Below are positions 21,765 through 35,591 of a stretch of 64,000 bases of DNA, piece by piece (within the stretch, counting starts at the first letter, position 1; each line of letters begins with the position of its first letter). A program made the position numbers and the translations under genes. The notes below the pieces were generated by a model. That model was not told where the DNA came from. It did no database searches and was given only the letters and a program-made list of their open reading frames with translations. This stretch comes from Strigamia acuminata (lineage: Eukaryota; Arthropoda; Chilopoda; Geophilomorpha; Linotaeniidae): NCBI GenBank assembly GCA_949358305.1, contig OX442314.1, positions 30,923,118 to 30,987,117 on the forward strand. Direction: 5' to 3'.

Positions 21765-23134
21765 CCAGTACAACAACAAAAAAGACGACAACAACACCCA
21801 TAGCATCAACAACTCCAATTTCGTCTCAACCGGTCGAAGACTTTGACGAGATCGAAGCGTCATTCGTTGACGGCATATTTGGTTTGCGGCTCCCGACAGA
21901 CTTCGACACAGACGGCGAAATAGACACAAAAACTACACCAAAACCAATCAAAACTGCAAAAACATTGGCAACCAAACAACCGAGCAAGCAAAGCAGATTC
22001 CCGACTACTACCGTCGGGTTATCCGAGGCTACGAAACCGAAAAACCAAAAGACGAAACCGTTTGCCGAGCACGAGCGCGACAACACGCGAGACAACACGA
22101 TCGGGCGACTGCAGCACAGCGAATCGGTTTTGATTCTCAGCACGACGCCGTACCCTCGAATCCGTCCGAATTGGCACCGACGGAACCAAACTCGACCCAC
22201 CACCGTGATAACCAACACGCAAATATCGGCCCTGGACGAAATGGTCATGAAATACCTAACGTCGACCACCCGCGCGTCCAAACTGACCGACGATTTTGAC
22301 GCTTTCATTCTGACCGATCCGTTCGACACGAACAAAATCAAAACGAGCACCGCGGAGCCCAAAATGGACCCTGAGATCATCCCCGGTTACTTCACCGACG
22401 TTACCACGAAAGCGGAAAGCGTCACGCGACCCTCCAAAGTGACCACCATTTTGACCAGCGGTCAGTTTCCGGTCATAGAAAAAGTGAACAACTTCAAATC
22501 GTCGCAAGCCGTTGGCGGGAATAACCTCGGGTTCCACCTACCGCCCAGTTTTTGGCCCACTCGGTACGCGCTGACCACAACGCCGACGTTGCAAGCGCCG
22601 AAACGACAACGGTTGTTGTTTTCGTCCAAGAGGAGACTCTCCGGTCAACATCGGCAGTCGCGGCGGTCCACGTACGATTACGGGTCGGTCACTTCGCCGA
22701 GTTTGATCGAGGACGACGTCACGGACACGTTGGTCAAGTTCGGGGTCCGTCTCGCGCGCTCGAAACGCGAGGAGAAGTCGCCGGCGGTCGTCAATCCGTT
22801 CCCGGAACACGTTGCGACGTACCAGCATCCGTTTTTCGGCCAAGTCGGCGTGTTGTTCAACAAGACGTCGGGCACGTTGCAGATGGAGTACGGGTTTTAC
22901 GGGAAGGCGCATTTGTTGCCGTACGTGCAGAGCAATACGTTTCTGCTGCGATTTTTCAGCGCCGTTTGGTACGTGTCGGAAAGCGACGACAGCAGACGGC
23001 TACCGAGGAGTGTTTTCATGGTCCATTTCAAGGGGGGTTCGTCGGACGGGCGACCGGAACGATTTATTGTGCCTTTCTTCGATCCCCGATTGCCGCCTAC
23101 GTTCGTTAGGGTTAGGTCTTCGGATAGGAAATAA
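21008..23134 (+). CDS. Thr-rich mucin-like protein, unit 5 recombinant copy (708 aa)
   Basis: A 708-codon copy. It carries the proximal variants of unit 3 (from 22192 to the hexamer contraction near 22694-22699) but returns to the common form by 22759. It therefore keeps Gln in the C-terminal domain where unit 3 has His. Its protein differs from unit 1 only by the missing Ser-Pro pair. Confidence 0.87.
22192..22699 (+). other. Partial copy of the unit 3 diverged tract in unit 5
   Basis: This stretch shares eight substitutions with unit 3 (equivalents of 12814 through 13315) and the TCGCCG contraction. At 22759 and beyond all seven remaining unit 3 variants are absent. The switch therefore falls between 22700 and 22758, which is a recombination or conversion end-point mapped to under 60 bp. 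Confidence 0.85.
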
Positions 23135-23844
23135 ATAGAAGTTGGAAAGATATGGGGAGTGTTTGAGTATAATTATAGCGTTTTCTTGCTTTCTTTTTCA
23201 CTACATTTTAATTGTTTTATTACTGTTACGATGGGAAAAAAGGAGCTTAATAATTGCCAAAAAACATTTTTTTTTTTACTCATTAATTTGAAATGTAAAT
23301 AAAATAAAATAATTCTCCGATTTTTTCTTTTTTTGATGTGGAATTACGATCAAGCAGTCCTGCAGTTTGGGTTTAATTAAAATGTGGTTGGTCGACTCTG
23401 TTTTGGAGTGTGAGTTCAGTTTGACTGACGATGGTTGCAATAAACAAACCCTGTCCGCCGGTAATGAACCGTAGTGGAAACTGAAATAATCCTCCGAGTT
23501 TATTATATTTTAATGTGGGAAACTCGAATAATATTTCTTTGCAAACCTGAGTTTCTTTCTGCACACGTTTGAAAGCGATAATTATACAATAATACAATAG
23601 CTTCCAATGAAGCAAATCTCATTTCATGGCAATGCAGTTTCTGGGTCCAGCTCCGAATGGGATGAGATACGTAAAAGGATTTACTGCGATTTGCTTTGTT
23701 TTCGGGAGAAAAACAAACCTGTTTTGAAGCAAAATAAACACAAGAAAACAGATTAAATTAAAGACTCTCTTATTTTACGAATCAATATACCTTTCAGGAT
23801 CAAATGTTTGTAGATTAATTAGATTAGATTAAATTAAACCCGAA

Positions 23845-24248
23845 TCCATTTTCATCCACAAAAATGCATTTTTACAGAAAAAAAAATCCATTTTTACAGA
23901 AAAAAAAATCCATTTTTACAGAAAAAAAAATCCATTTTTACAGAAAAAAAAATCCATTTTTACAGAAAAAAAAATCCATTTTCATCCACAAAAATGCATT
24001 TTGAGACAAAAAAAAGCATTGACACAAAAAATGCATTTTCGGACAAAAGAAAGCATTTTGTTTTGAGACAAAAAAAAATGCATTTTGAGACAAAAAAAAA
24101 ATCTATTTTCGTACACAAAAATGCATTTTGAGACAAAAAAAAGCATTTTGACACAAAAAAAGCATTTTGACACAAAAAATGCATTTTGACACAAAAAATG
24201 CATTTTCGGACAAAAGAAAGCATTTTGTTTTGAGACAAAAAAAATGCA
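23845..24248. repeat. A-tract minisatellite, unit 6 (5 x 22-bp steps, 81-bp deletion)
   Basis: It has five 22-bp steps and lacks 81 bp present in unit 1. The deletion removes one of two 47-bp direct repeats plus the spacer (equivalents of 710-756 and 791-837). The base at the mismatch position matches the second repeat (c at 24124), so the join lies upstream of it. Confidence 0.95.
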
Positions 24249-25612
24249 CGTATCACAGTGAAAAAAAAACGTCAAAAACAAATTTAAAAAAATGCAGTTT
24301 TACCTTCTACAATGTCCTAGTGGCCCGGGTGAAGTTGGGGGCCAAAACCTAGAAAAATAGGAAGAAATAAAACACAAAAAATCGATTTCTTTGCAGAAAT
24401 GGCAAAAAAATCAACAGAGAACGAGCAAATACTCATCTAAAATCTAAAATCCATCCTCGGGGTCCTTTGGGCAGTCGAAAGTAGCTGGAATATAAAATAA
24501 AAATTAAATTACACACCGCAAATCGCTTGAAAAACCTCAACAAAAATTAAGCCTACTCACTGCATACGCACGCGGTCGGGGCCGTTCCACGGGTGTTTGG
24601 CCGGTCGGAAATAGCTGAAATATAAAATATAAACTAAATTAAACACCACAAATCGATTAAAAAACCTCATCATCATCATCATCAAAATCAAACAACACAC
24701 CTACCGGTAGTGGAACATGGCTGCCGAGTGTCATCACGCTCAACAACAATCACAACCATCACAAAAATCACAATAAAATGGCTGCCTCGCTCGAGCTCTT
24801 CACCCGACCGATTTACTTTGTCGAATGGCACCATCCTGTCCGTGCACGAAGACTTTATGTAGACTAGACTATATATAGTAACCACCCAGATACACATAGA
24901 CCTATACTTATATATAAATAATATAATGTTTTGTACCTATCTAGAAATAAGTAGGCCTAAATTTAACATGCAATTGCATGTTAATCTGGGCACAAGTAGC
25001 GAAAATGACGCTCTTGACATCGCTCCAAAACCCGAGTTAGATCACAGATCACAGATCAGCTCTTAAAACTCTTGAATTTACTCGCTAGAGTGCGTCCATT
25101 AAGAATTAAATTCAATTTAAAAATTAAAAATTCGATTAAAAATTAAAATTAAAATTAAAAATTGAAATTACCGGTATTTCATTATTTACAATTGAAATTA
25201 TCTAGAAATTATCTAGATTACACGCAGTCGGAGTCGGACAGCATCTATACATCTATATTCTATCCGTGTTGTTTTAAACCTAACCGATGCGATCGACGTG
25301 TTGCCTAAAATCTACAAATCCAGCCGCTCCGAACTAACTCACCGATGAGCAGCGATTGATTAATTTATTGTATCAACCAAATTTCACTTTTCATTTTTCA
25401 TTTTTCCCTTTTTTTCATTTCTAATTTCTCATTTTTAACTTCTAACTTTTATTAGTTCTACCAAACGAATACGGCGTCACCCAGCGCAAAGTAGCTTTGC
25501 TTCCAGGCACCAAAAACATTATTAAAGACGATTTTAGACTCTTGACAAATTTATCCTCTTTTATTATGAAACCTACTTACGTTAGTTAATTCTGCTTTCT
25601 CTTTTAAATATA

Positions 25613-26338
25613 ATGGCGCAAAAGAAAGCGGTTAGACCGACGATCAACGGCGTCAAGACGACTAAAAAGACTGTCGATGAGGATAATGTCAAAAACGAGG
25701 CTTCGACGACGACCGAGACGAACGATTTTCCACAAAACGACTCGACAAACGCCAATAAAACGAACGAACCCGAAACGACAACAATTCCTACACCGGACGA
25801 AACCACGACCAAAATGTCGACAGATTTCGACGTCCTCCTCAAGCCAACAACATCAATCGAGCTGAAGAAAGTGACGACACAAATCAAGACAACTCTTCGT
25901 CCGAAACTCAGTTTAAAACCGCACGAATTACGCAACGAAACGATCGGAAACGACGTCACATCTCAGTCCCGTCTTCGAACAATAAGCAGCGAGACACCCA
26001 GATCAACATCGCCCAAAAAATCCACTCACAACACGGACGAAAATGCCCCATTGAGTCGCCCATTGGTCTACGTGTCCTCGACATCTTTCCGACACAATCG
26101 CACGACTTCAAAACCAAACGAAACGACACCAGACGTGGCAAACACCAACACCAAACCCCCACGCACCAAACCCACTCTATTCCCATCCTCCAGAACCAGA
26201 ATTGACATCACAACCAAACCACTAACAACCAGACATCGTTCAACTAACATTGCAACACAAACAACAAAACATCGTTCAACTGACATCACTACAAAACCAC
26301 TAACGACCAGACATCGTTCAACCACAAAAGGGACGACG

Positions 26339-26369
<31 letters not shown>

Positions 26370-27745
26370 CCAGTACAACAACAAAAAAGACGACAACAAC
26401 ACCCATAGCATCAACAACTCCAATTTCGTCTCAACCGGTCGAAGACTTTGACGAGATCGAAGCGTCATTCGTTGACGGCATATTTGGTTTGCGGCTCCCG
26501 ACAGACTTCGACACAGACGGCGAAATAGACACAAAAACTACACCAAAACCAATCAAAACTGCAAAAACATTGGCAACCAAACAACCGAGCAAGCAAAGCA
26601 GATTCCCGACTACTACCGTCGGGTTATCCGAGGCTACGAAACCGAAAAACCAAAAGACGAAACCGTTTGCCGAGCACGAGCGCGACAACACGCGAGACAA
26701 CACGATCGGGCGACTGCAGCACAGCGAATCGGTTTTGATTCTCAGCACGACGCCGTACCCTCGAATCCGTCCGAATTGGCACCGACGGAACCAAACCCGA
26801 CCCACCACCGTGATAACCAACACGCAAATATCGGCCCTGGACGAAATGGTCATGAAATACCTAACGTCGACCACCCGCGCGTCCAAACTGACCGACGATT
26901 TTGACGCTTTCATTCTGACCGATCCGTTCGACACGAACAAAATCAAAACGAGCACCGCGGAGCCCAAAATGGACCCTGAGATCATCCCCGGTTACTTCAC
27001 CGACGTTACCACGAAAGCGGAAAGCGTCACGCGACCCTCCAAAGTGACCACCATTTTGACCAGCGGTCAGTTTCCGGTCATAGAAAAAGTGAACAACTTT
27101 AAATCGTCGCAAGCCGTTGGCGGGAATAACCTCGGGTTTCACCTACCGCCCAGTTTTTGGCCCACTCGTTACGCACTGACCACAACGCCGACGTTGCAAG
27201 CGCCGAAACGACAACGGTTGTTGTTTTCGTCCAAACGGAGACTCTCCGGTCAACATCGGCAGTCGCGGCGGTCCACGTACGATTACGGGTCGGTCACGTC
27301 GCCGTCGCCGAGTTTGATCGAGGACGACGTCACGGACACGTTGGTCAAGTTCGGGGTCCGTCTCGCGCGCTCGAAACGCGAGGAGAAGTCGCCGGCGGTC
27401 GTCAATCCGTTCCCGGAACACGTTGCGACGTACCAGCATCCGTTTTTCGGCCAAGTCGGCGTGTTGTTCAACAAGACGTCGGGCACGTTGCAGATGGAGT
27501 ACGGGTTTTACGGGAAGGCGCATTTGTTGCCGTACGTGCAGAGCAATACGTTTCTGCTGCGATTTTTCAGCGCCGTTTGGTACGTGTCGGAAAGCGACGA
27601 CAGCAGACGGCTACCGAGGAGTGTTTTCATGGTCCATTTCAAGGGGGGTTCGTCGGACGGGCGACCGGAACGATTTATTGTGCCTTTCTTCGATCCCCGA
27701 TTGCCGCCTACGTTCGTTAGGGTTAGGTCTTCGGATAGGAAATAA
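25613..27745 (+). CDS. Thr-rich mucin-like protein, unit 6 copy
   Basis: A 710-codon copy with a protein identical to unit 1 (Lys at residue 135, base 26017). Confidence 0.85.
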
Positions 27746-28455
27746 ATAGAAGTTGGAAAGATATGGGGAGTGTTTGAGTATAATTATAGCGTTTTCTTGC
27801 TTTCTTTTTCACTACATTTTAATTGTTTTATTACTGTTACGATGGGAAAAAAGGAGCTTAATAATTGCCAAAAAACATTTTTTTTTTTACTCATTAATTT
27901 GAAATGTAAATAAAATAAAATAATTCTCCGATTTTTTCTTTTTTTGATGTGGAATTACGATCAAGCAGTCCTGCAGTTTGGGTTTAATTAAAATGTGGTT
28001 GGTCGACTCTGTTTTGGAGTGTGAGTTCAGTTTGACTGACGATGGTTGCAATAAACAAACCCTGTCCGCCGGTAATGAACCGTAGTGGAAACTGAAATAA
28101 TCCTCCGAGTTTATTATATTTTAATGTGGGAAACTCGAATAATATTTCTTTGCAAACCTGAGTTTCTTTCTGCACACGTTTGAAAGCGATAATTATACAA
28201 TAATACAATAGCTTCCAATGAAGCAAATCTCATTTCATGGCAATGCAGTTTCTGGGTCCAGCTCCGAATGGGATGAGATACGTAAAAGGATTTACTGCGA
28301 TTTGCTTTGTTTTCGGGAGAAAAACAAACCTGTTTTGAAGCAAAATAAACACAAGAAAACAGATTAAATTAAAGACTCTCTTATTTTACGAATCAATATA
28401 CCTTTCAGGATCAAATGTTTGTAGATTAATTAGATTAGATTAAATTAAACCCGAA

Positions 28456-28859
28456 TCCATTTTCATCCACAAAAATGCATTTTTACAGAAAAAAAAATCC
28501 ATTTTTACAGAAAAAAAAATCCATTTTTACAGAAAAAAAAATCCATTTTTACAGAAAAAAAAATCCATTTTTACAGAAAAAAAAATCCATTTTCATCCAC
28601 AAAAATGCATTTTGAGACAAAAAAAAGCATTGACACAAAAAATGCATTTTCGGACAAAAGAAAGCATTTTGTTTTGAGACAAAAAAAAATGCATTTTGAG
28701 ACAAAAAAAAAATCTATTTTCGTACACAAAAATGCATTTTGAGACAAAAAAAAGCATTTTGACACAAAAAAAGCATTTTGACACAAAAAATGCATTTTGA
28801 CACAAAAAATGCATTTTCGGACAAAAGAAAGCATTTTGTTTTGAGACAAAAAAAATGCA
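28456..28859. repeat. A-tract minisatellite, unit 7 (5 steps, 81-bp deletion)
   Basis: Same form as unit 6. Confidence 0.95.
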
Positions 28860-30223
28860 CGTATCACAGTGAAAAAAAAACGTCAAAAACAAATTTAAAA
28901 AAATGCAGTTTTACCTTCTACAATGTCCTAGTGGCCCGGGTGAAGTTGGGGGCCAAAACCTAGAAAAATAGGAAGAAATAAAACACAAAAAATCGATTTC
29001 TTTGCAGAAATGGCAAAAAAATCAACAGAGAACGAGCAAATACTCATCTAAAATCTAAAATCCATCCTCGGGGTCCTTTGGGCAGTCGAAAGTAGCTGGA
29101 ATATAAAATAAAAATTAAATTACACACCGCAAATCGCTTGAAAAACCTCAACAAAAATTAAGCCTACTCACTGCATACGCACGCGGTCGGGGCCGTTCCA
29201 CGGGTGTTTGGCCGGTCGGAAATAGCTGAAATATAAAATATAAACTAAATTAAACACCACAAATCGATTAAAAAACCTCATCATCATCATCATCAAAATC
29301 AAACAACACACCTACCGGTAGTGGAACATGGCTGCCGAGTGTCATCACGCTCAACAACAATCACAACCATCACAAAAATCACAATAAAATGGCTGCCTCG
29401 CTCGAGCTCTTCACCCGACCGATTTACTTTGTCGAATGGCACCATCCTGTCCGTGCACGAAGACTTTATGTAGACTAGACTATATATAGTAACCACCCAG
29501 ATACACATAGACCTATACTTATATATAAATAATATAATGTTTTGTACCTATCTAGAAATAAGTAGGCCTAAATTTAACATGCAATTGCATGTTAATCTGG
29601 GCACAAGTAGCGAAAATGACGCTCTTGACATCGCTCCAAAACCCGAGTTAGATCACAGATCACAGATCAGCTCTTAAAACTCTTGAATTTACTCGCTAGA
29701 GTGCGTCCATTAAGAATTAAATTCAATTTAAAAATTAAAAATTCGATTAAAAATTAAAATTAAAATTAAAAATTGAAATTACCGGTATTTCATTATTTAC
29801 AATTGAAATTATCTAGAAATTATCTAGATTACACGCAGTCGGAGTCGGACAGCATCTATACATCTATATTCTATCCGTGTTGTTTTAAACCTAACCGATG
29901 CGATCGACGTGTTGCCTAAAATCTACAAATCCAGCCGCTCCGAACTAACTCACCGATGAGCAGCGATTGATTAATTTATTGTATCAACCAAATTTCACTT
30001 TTCATTTTTCATTTTTCCCTTTTTTTCATTTCTAATTTCTCATTTTTAACTTCTAACTTTTATTAGTTCTACCAAACGAATACGGCGTCACCCAGCGCAA
30101 AGTAGCTTTGCTTCCAGGCACCAAAAACATTATTAAAGACGATTTTAGACTCTTGACAAATTTATCCTCTTTTATTATGAAACCTACTTACGTTAGTTAA
30201 TTCTGCTTTCTCTTTTAAATATA

Positions 30224-30949
30224 ATGGCGCAAAAGAAAGCGGTTAGACCGACGATCAACGGCGTCAAGACGACTAAAAAGACTGTCGATGAGGATAATGT
30301 CAAAAACGAGGCTTCGACGACGACCGAGACGAACGATTTTCCACAAAACGACTCGACAAACGCCAATAAAACGAACGAACCCGAAACGACAACAATTCCT
30401 ACACCGGACGAAACCACGACCAAAATGTCGACAGATTTCGACGTCCTCCTCAAGCCAACAACATCAATCGAGCTGAAGAAAGTGACGACACAAATCAAGA
30501 CAACTCTTCGTCCGAAACTCAGTTTAAAACCGCACGAATTACGCAACGAAACGATCGGAAACGACGTCACATCTCAGTCCCGTCTTCGAACAATAAGCAG
30601 CGAGACACCCAGATCAACATCGCCCAAAAAATCCACTCACAACACGGACGAAAATGCCCCATTGAGTCGCCCATTGGTCTACGTGTCCTCGACATCTTTC
30701 CGACACAATCGCACGACTTCAAAACCAAACGAAACGACACCAGACGTGGCAAACACCAACACCAAACCCCCACGCACCAAACCCACTCTATTCCCATCCT
30801 CCAGAACCAGAATTGACATCACAACCAAACCACTAACAACCAGACATCGTTCAACTAACATTGCAACACAAACAACAAAACATCGTTCAACTGACATCAC
30901 TACAAAACCACTAACGACCAGACATCGTTCAACCACAAAAGGGACGACG

Positions 30950-30980
<31 letters not shown>

Positions 30981-32356
30981 CCAGTACAACAACAAAAAAG
31001 ACGACAACAACACCCATAGCATCAACAACTCCAATTTCGTCTCAACCGGTCGAAGACTTTGACGAGATCGAAGCGTCATTCGTTGACGGCATATTTGGTT
31101 TGCGGCTCCCGACAGACTTCGACACAGACGGCGAAATAGACACAAAAACTACACCAAAACCAATCAAAACTGCAAAAACATTGGCAACCAAACAACCGAG
31201 CAAGCAAAGCAGATTCCCGACTACTACCGTCGGGTTATCCGAGGCTACGAAACCGAAAAACCAAAAGACGAAACCGTTTGCCGAGCACGAGCGCGACAAC
31301 ACGCGAGACAACACGATCGGGCGACTGCAGCACAGCGAATCGGTTTTGATTCTCAGCACGACGCCGTACCCTCGAATCCGTCCGAATTGGCACCGACGGA
31401 ACCAAACCCGACCCACCACCGTGATAACCAACACGCAAATATCGGCCCTGGACGAAATGGTCATGAAATACCTAACGTCGACCACCCGCGCGTCCAAACT
31501 GACCGACGATTTTGACGCTTTCATTCTGACCGATCCGTTCGACACGAACAAAATCAAAACGAGCACCGCGGAGCCCAAAATGGACCCTGAGATCATCCCC
31601 GGTTACTTCACCGACGTTACCACGAAAGCGGAAAGCGTCACGCGACCCTCCAAAGTGACCACCATTTTGACCAGCGGTCAGTTTCCGGTCATAGAAAAAG
31701 TGAACAACTTTAAATCGTCGCAAGCCGTTGGCGGGAATAACCTCGGGTTTCACCTACCGCCCAGTTTTTGGCCCACTCGTTACGCACTGACCACAACGCC
31801 GACGTTGCAAGCGCCGAAACGACAACGGTTGTTGTTTTCGTCCAAACGGAGACTCTCCGGTCAACATCGGCAGTCGCGGCGGTCCACGTACGATTACGGG
31901 TCGGTCACGTCGCCGTCGCCGAGTTTGATCGAGGACGACGTCACGGACACGTTGGTCAAGTTCGGGGTCCGTCTCGCGCGCTCGAAACGCGAGGAGAAGT
32001 CGCCGGCGGTCGTCAATCCGTTCCCGGAACACGTTGCGACGTACCAGCATCCGTTTTTCGGCCAAGTCGGCGTGTTGTTCAACAAGACGTCGGGCACGTT
32101 GCAGATGGAGTACGGGTTTTACGGGAAGGCGCATTTGTTGCCGTACGTGCAGAGCAATACGTTTCTGCTGCGATTTTTCAGCGCCGTTTGGTACGTGTCG
32201 GAAAGCGACGACAGCAGACGGCTACCGAGGAGTGTTTTCATGGTCCATTTCAAGGGGGGTTCGTCGGACGGGCGACCGGAACGATTTATTGTGCCTTTCT
32301 TCGATCCCCGATTGCCGCCTACGTTCGTTAGGGTTAGGTCTTCGGATAGGAAATAA
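30224..32356 (+). CDS. Thr-rich mucin-like protein, unit 7 copy
   Basis: A 710-codon copy with Lys at residue 135 (base 30628) and a protein identical to units 1 and 6. Confidence 0.85.
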
Positions 32357-33066
32357 ATAGAAGTTGGAAAGATATGGGGAGTGTTTGAGTATAATTATAG
32401 CGTTTTCTTGCTTTCTTTTTCACTACATTTTAATTGTTTTATTACTGTTACGATGGGAAAAAAGGAGCTTAATAATTGCCAAAAAACATTTTTTTTTTTA
32501 CTCATTAATTTGAAATGTAAATAAAATAAAATAATTCTCCGATTTTTTCTTTTTTTGATGTGGAATTACGATCAAGCAGTCCTGCAGTTTGGGTTTAATT
32601 AAAATGTGGTTGGTCGACTCTGTTTTGGAGTGTGAGTTCAGTTTGACTGACGATGGTTGCAATAAACAAACCCTGTCCGCCGGTAATGAACCGTAGTGGA
32701 AACTGAAATAATCCTCCGAGTTTATTATATTTTAATGTGGGAAACTCGAATAATATTTCTTTGCAAACCTGAGTTTCTTTCTGCACACGTTTGAAAGCGA
32801 TAATTATACAATAATACAATAGCTTCCAATGAAGCAAATCTCATTTCATGGCAATGCAGTTTCTGGGTCCAGCTCCGAATGGGATGAGATACGTAAAAGG
32901 ATTTACTGCGATTTGCTTTGTTTTCGGGAGAAAAACAAACCTGTTTTGAAGCAAAATAAACACAAGAAAACAGATTAAATTAAAGACTCTCTTATTTTAC
33001 GAATCAATATACCTTTCAGGATCAAATGTTTGTAGATTAATTAGATTAGATTAAATTAAACCCGAA

Positions 33067-33470
33067 TCCATTTTCATCCACAAAAATGCATTTTTACAGA
33101 AAAAAAAATCCATTTTTACAGAAAAAAAAATCCATTTTTACAGAAAAAAAAATCCATTTTTACAGAAAAAAAAATCCATTTTTACAGAAAAAAAAATCCA
33201 TTTTCATCCACAAAAATGCATTTTGAGACAAAAAAAAGCATTGACACAAAAAATGCATTTTCGGACAAAAGAAAGCATTTTGTTTTGAGACAAAAAAAAA
33301 TGCATTTTGAGACAAAAAAAAAATCTATTTTCGTACACAAAAATGCATTTTGAGACAAAAAAAAGCATTTTGACACAAAAAAAGCATTTTGACACAAAAA
33401 ATGCATTTTGACACAAAAAATGCATTTTCGGACAAAAGAAAGCATTTTGTTTTGAGACAAAAAAAATGCA
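33067..33470. repeat. A-tract minisatellite, unit 8 (5 steps, 81-bp deletion)
   Basis: Same form as unit 6. Confidence 0.95.
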
Positions 33471-34834
33471 CGTATCACAGTGAAAAAAAAACGTCAAAAA
33501 CAAATTTAAAAAAATGCAGTTTTACCTTCTACAATGTCCTAGTGGCCCGGGTGAAGTTGGGGGCCAAAACCTAGAAAAATAGGAAGAAATAAAACACAAA
33601 AAATCGATTTCTTTGCAGAAATGGCAAAAAAATCAACAGAGAACGAGCAAATACTCATCTAAAATCTAAAATCCATCCTCGGGGTCCTTTGGGCAGTCGA
33701 AAGTAGCTGGAATATAAAATAAAAATTAAATTACACACCGCAAATCGCTTGAAAAACCTCAACAAAAATTAAGCCTACTCACTGCATACGCACGCGGTCG
33801 GGGCCGTTCCACGGGTGTTTGGCCGGTCGGAAATAGCTGAAATATAAAATATAAACTAAATTAAACACCACAAATCGATTAAAAAACCTCATCATCATCA
33901 TCATCAAAATCAAACAACACACCTACCGGTAGTGGAACATGGCTGCCGAGTGTCATCACGCTCAACAACAATCACAACCATCACAAAAATCACAATAAAA
34001 TGGCTGCCTCGCTCGAGCTCTTCACCCGACCGATTTACTTTGTCGAATGGCACCATCCTGTCCGTGCACGAAGACTTTATGTAGACTAGACTATATATAG
34101 TAACCACCCAGATACACATAGACCTATACTTATATATAAATAATATAATGTTTTGTACCTATCTAGAAATAAGTAGGCCTAAATTTAACATGCAATTGCA
34201 TGTTAATCTGGGCACAAGTAGCGAAAATGACGCTCTTGACATCGCTCCAAAACCCGAGTTAGATCACAGATCACAGATCAGCTCTTAAAACTCTTGAATT
34301 TACTCGCTAGAGTGCGTCCATTAAGAATTAAATTCAATTTAAAAATTAAAAATTCGATTAAAAATTAAAATTAAAATTAAAAATTGAAATTACCGGTATT
34401 TCATTATTTACAATTGAAATTATCTAGAAATTATCTAGATTACACGCAGTCGGAGTCGGACAGCATCTATACATCTATATTCTATCCGTGTTGTTTTAAA
34501 CCTAACCGATGCGATCGACGTGTTGCCTAAAATCTACAAATCCAGCCGCTCCGAACTAACTCACCGATGAGCAGCGATTGATTAATTTATTGTATCAACC
34601 AAATTTCACTTTTCATTTTTCATTTTTCCCTTTTTTTCATTTCTAATTTCTCATTTTTAACTTCTAACTTTTATTAGTTCTACCAAACGAATACGGCGTC
34701 ACCCAGCGCAAAGTAGCTTTGCTTCCAGGCACCAAAAACATTATTAAAGACGATTTTAGACTCTTGACAAATTTATCCTCTTTTATTATGAAACCTACTT
34801 ACGTTAGTTAATTCTGCTTTCTCTTTTAAATATA

Positions 34835-35560
34835 ATGGCGCAAAAGAAAGCGGTTAGACCGACGATCAACGGCGTCAAGACGACTAAAAAGACTGTCGAT
34901 GAGGATAATGTCAAAAACGAGGCTTCGACGACGACCGAGACGAACGATTTTCCACAAAACGACTCGACAAACGCCAATAAAACGAACGAACCCGAAACGA
35001 CAACAATTCCTACACCGGACGAAACCACGACCAAAATGTCGACAGATTTCGACGTCCTCCTCAAGCCAACAACATCAATCGAGCTGAAGAAAGTGACGAC
35101 ACAAATCAAGACAACTCTTCGTCCGAAACTCAGTTTAAAACCGCACGAATTACGCAACGAAACGATCGGAAACGACGTCACATCTCAGTCCCGTCTTCGA
35201 ACAATAAGCAGCGAGACACCCAGATCAACATCGCCCAACAAATCCACTCACAACACGGACGAAAATGCCCCATTGAGTCGCCCATTGGTCTACGTGTCCT
35301 CGACATCTTTCCGACACAATCGCACGACTTCAAAACCAAACGAAACGACACCAGACGTGGCAAACACCAACACCAAACCCCCACGCACCAAACCCACTCT
35401 ATTCCCATCCTCCAGAACCAGAATTGACATCACAACCAAACCACTAACAACCAGACATCGTTCAACTAACATTGCAACACAAACAACAAAACATCGTTCA
35501 ACTGACATCACTACAAAACCACTAACGACCAGACATCGTTCAACCACAAAAGGGACGACG

Positions 35561-35591
<31 letters not shown>

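Larger units (their letters stand above)
18719..23382. repeat. Array unit 5 (4-step minisatellite, Lys135, partial diverged tract)
   Basis: This unit is 4664 bp. The exon-like pair is at 19861-19934 and 19991-20064. It has the same 6-bp contraction as unit 3. Confidence 0.95.
23383..27993. repeat. Array unit 6 (5-step minisatellite with 81-bp deletion, Lys135)
   Basis: This is the first of five consecutive 4611-bp units. The exon-like pair is at 24466-24539 and 24596-24669. Other noncoding sequence matches unit 1. Confidence 0.95.
27994..32604. repeat. Array unit 7 (deleted minisatellite form, Lys135)
   Basis: 4611 bp, and I found no difference from unit 6. The exon-like pair is at 29077-29150 and 29207-29280. 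Confidence 0.95.
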
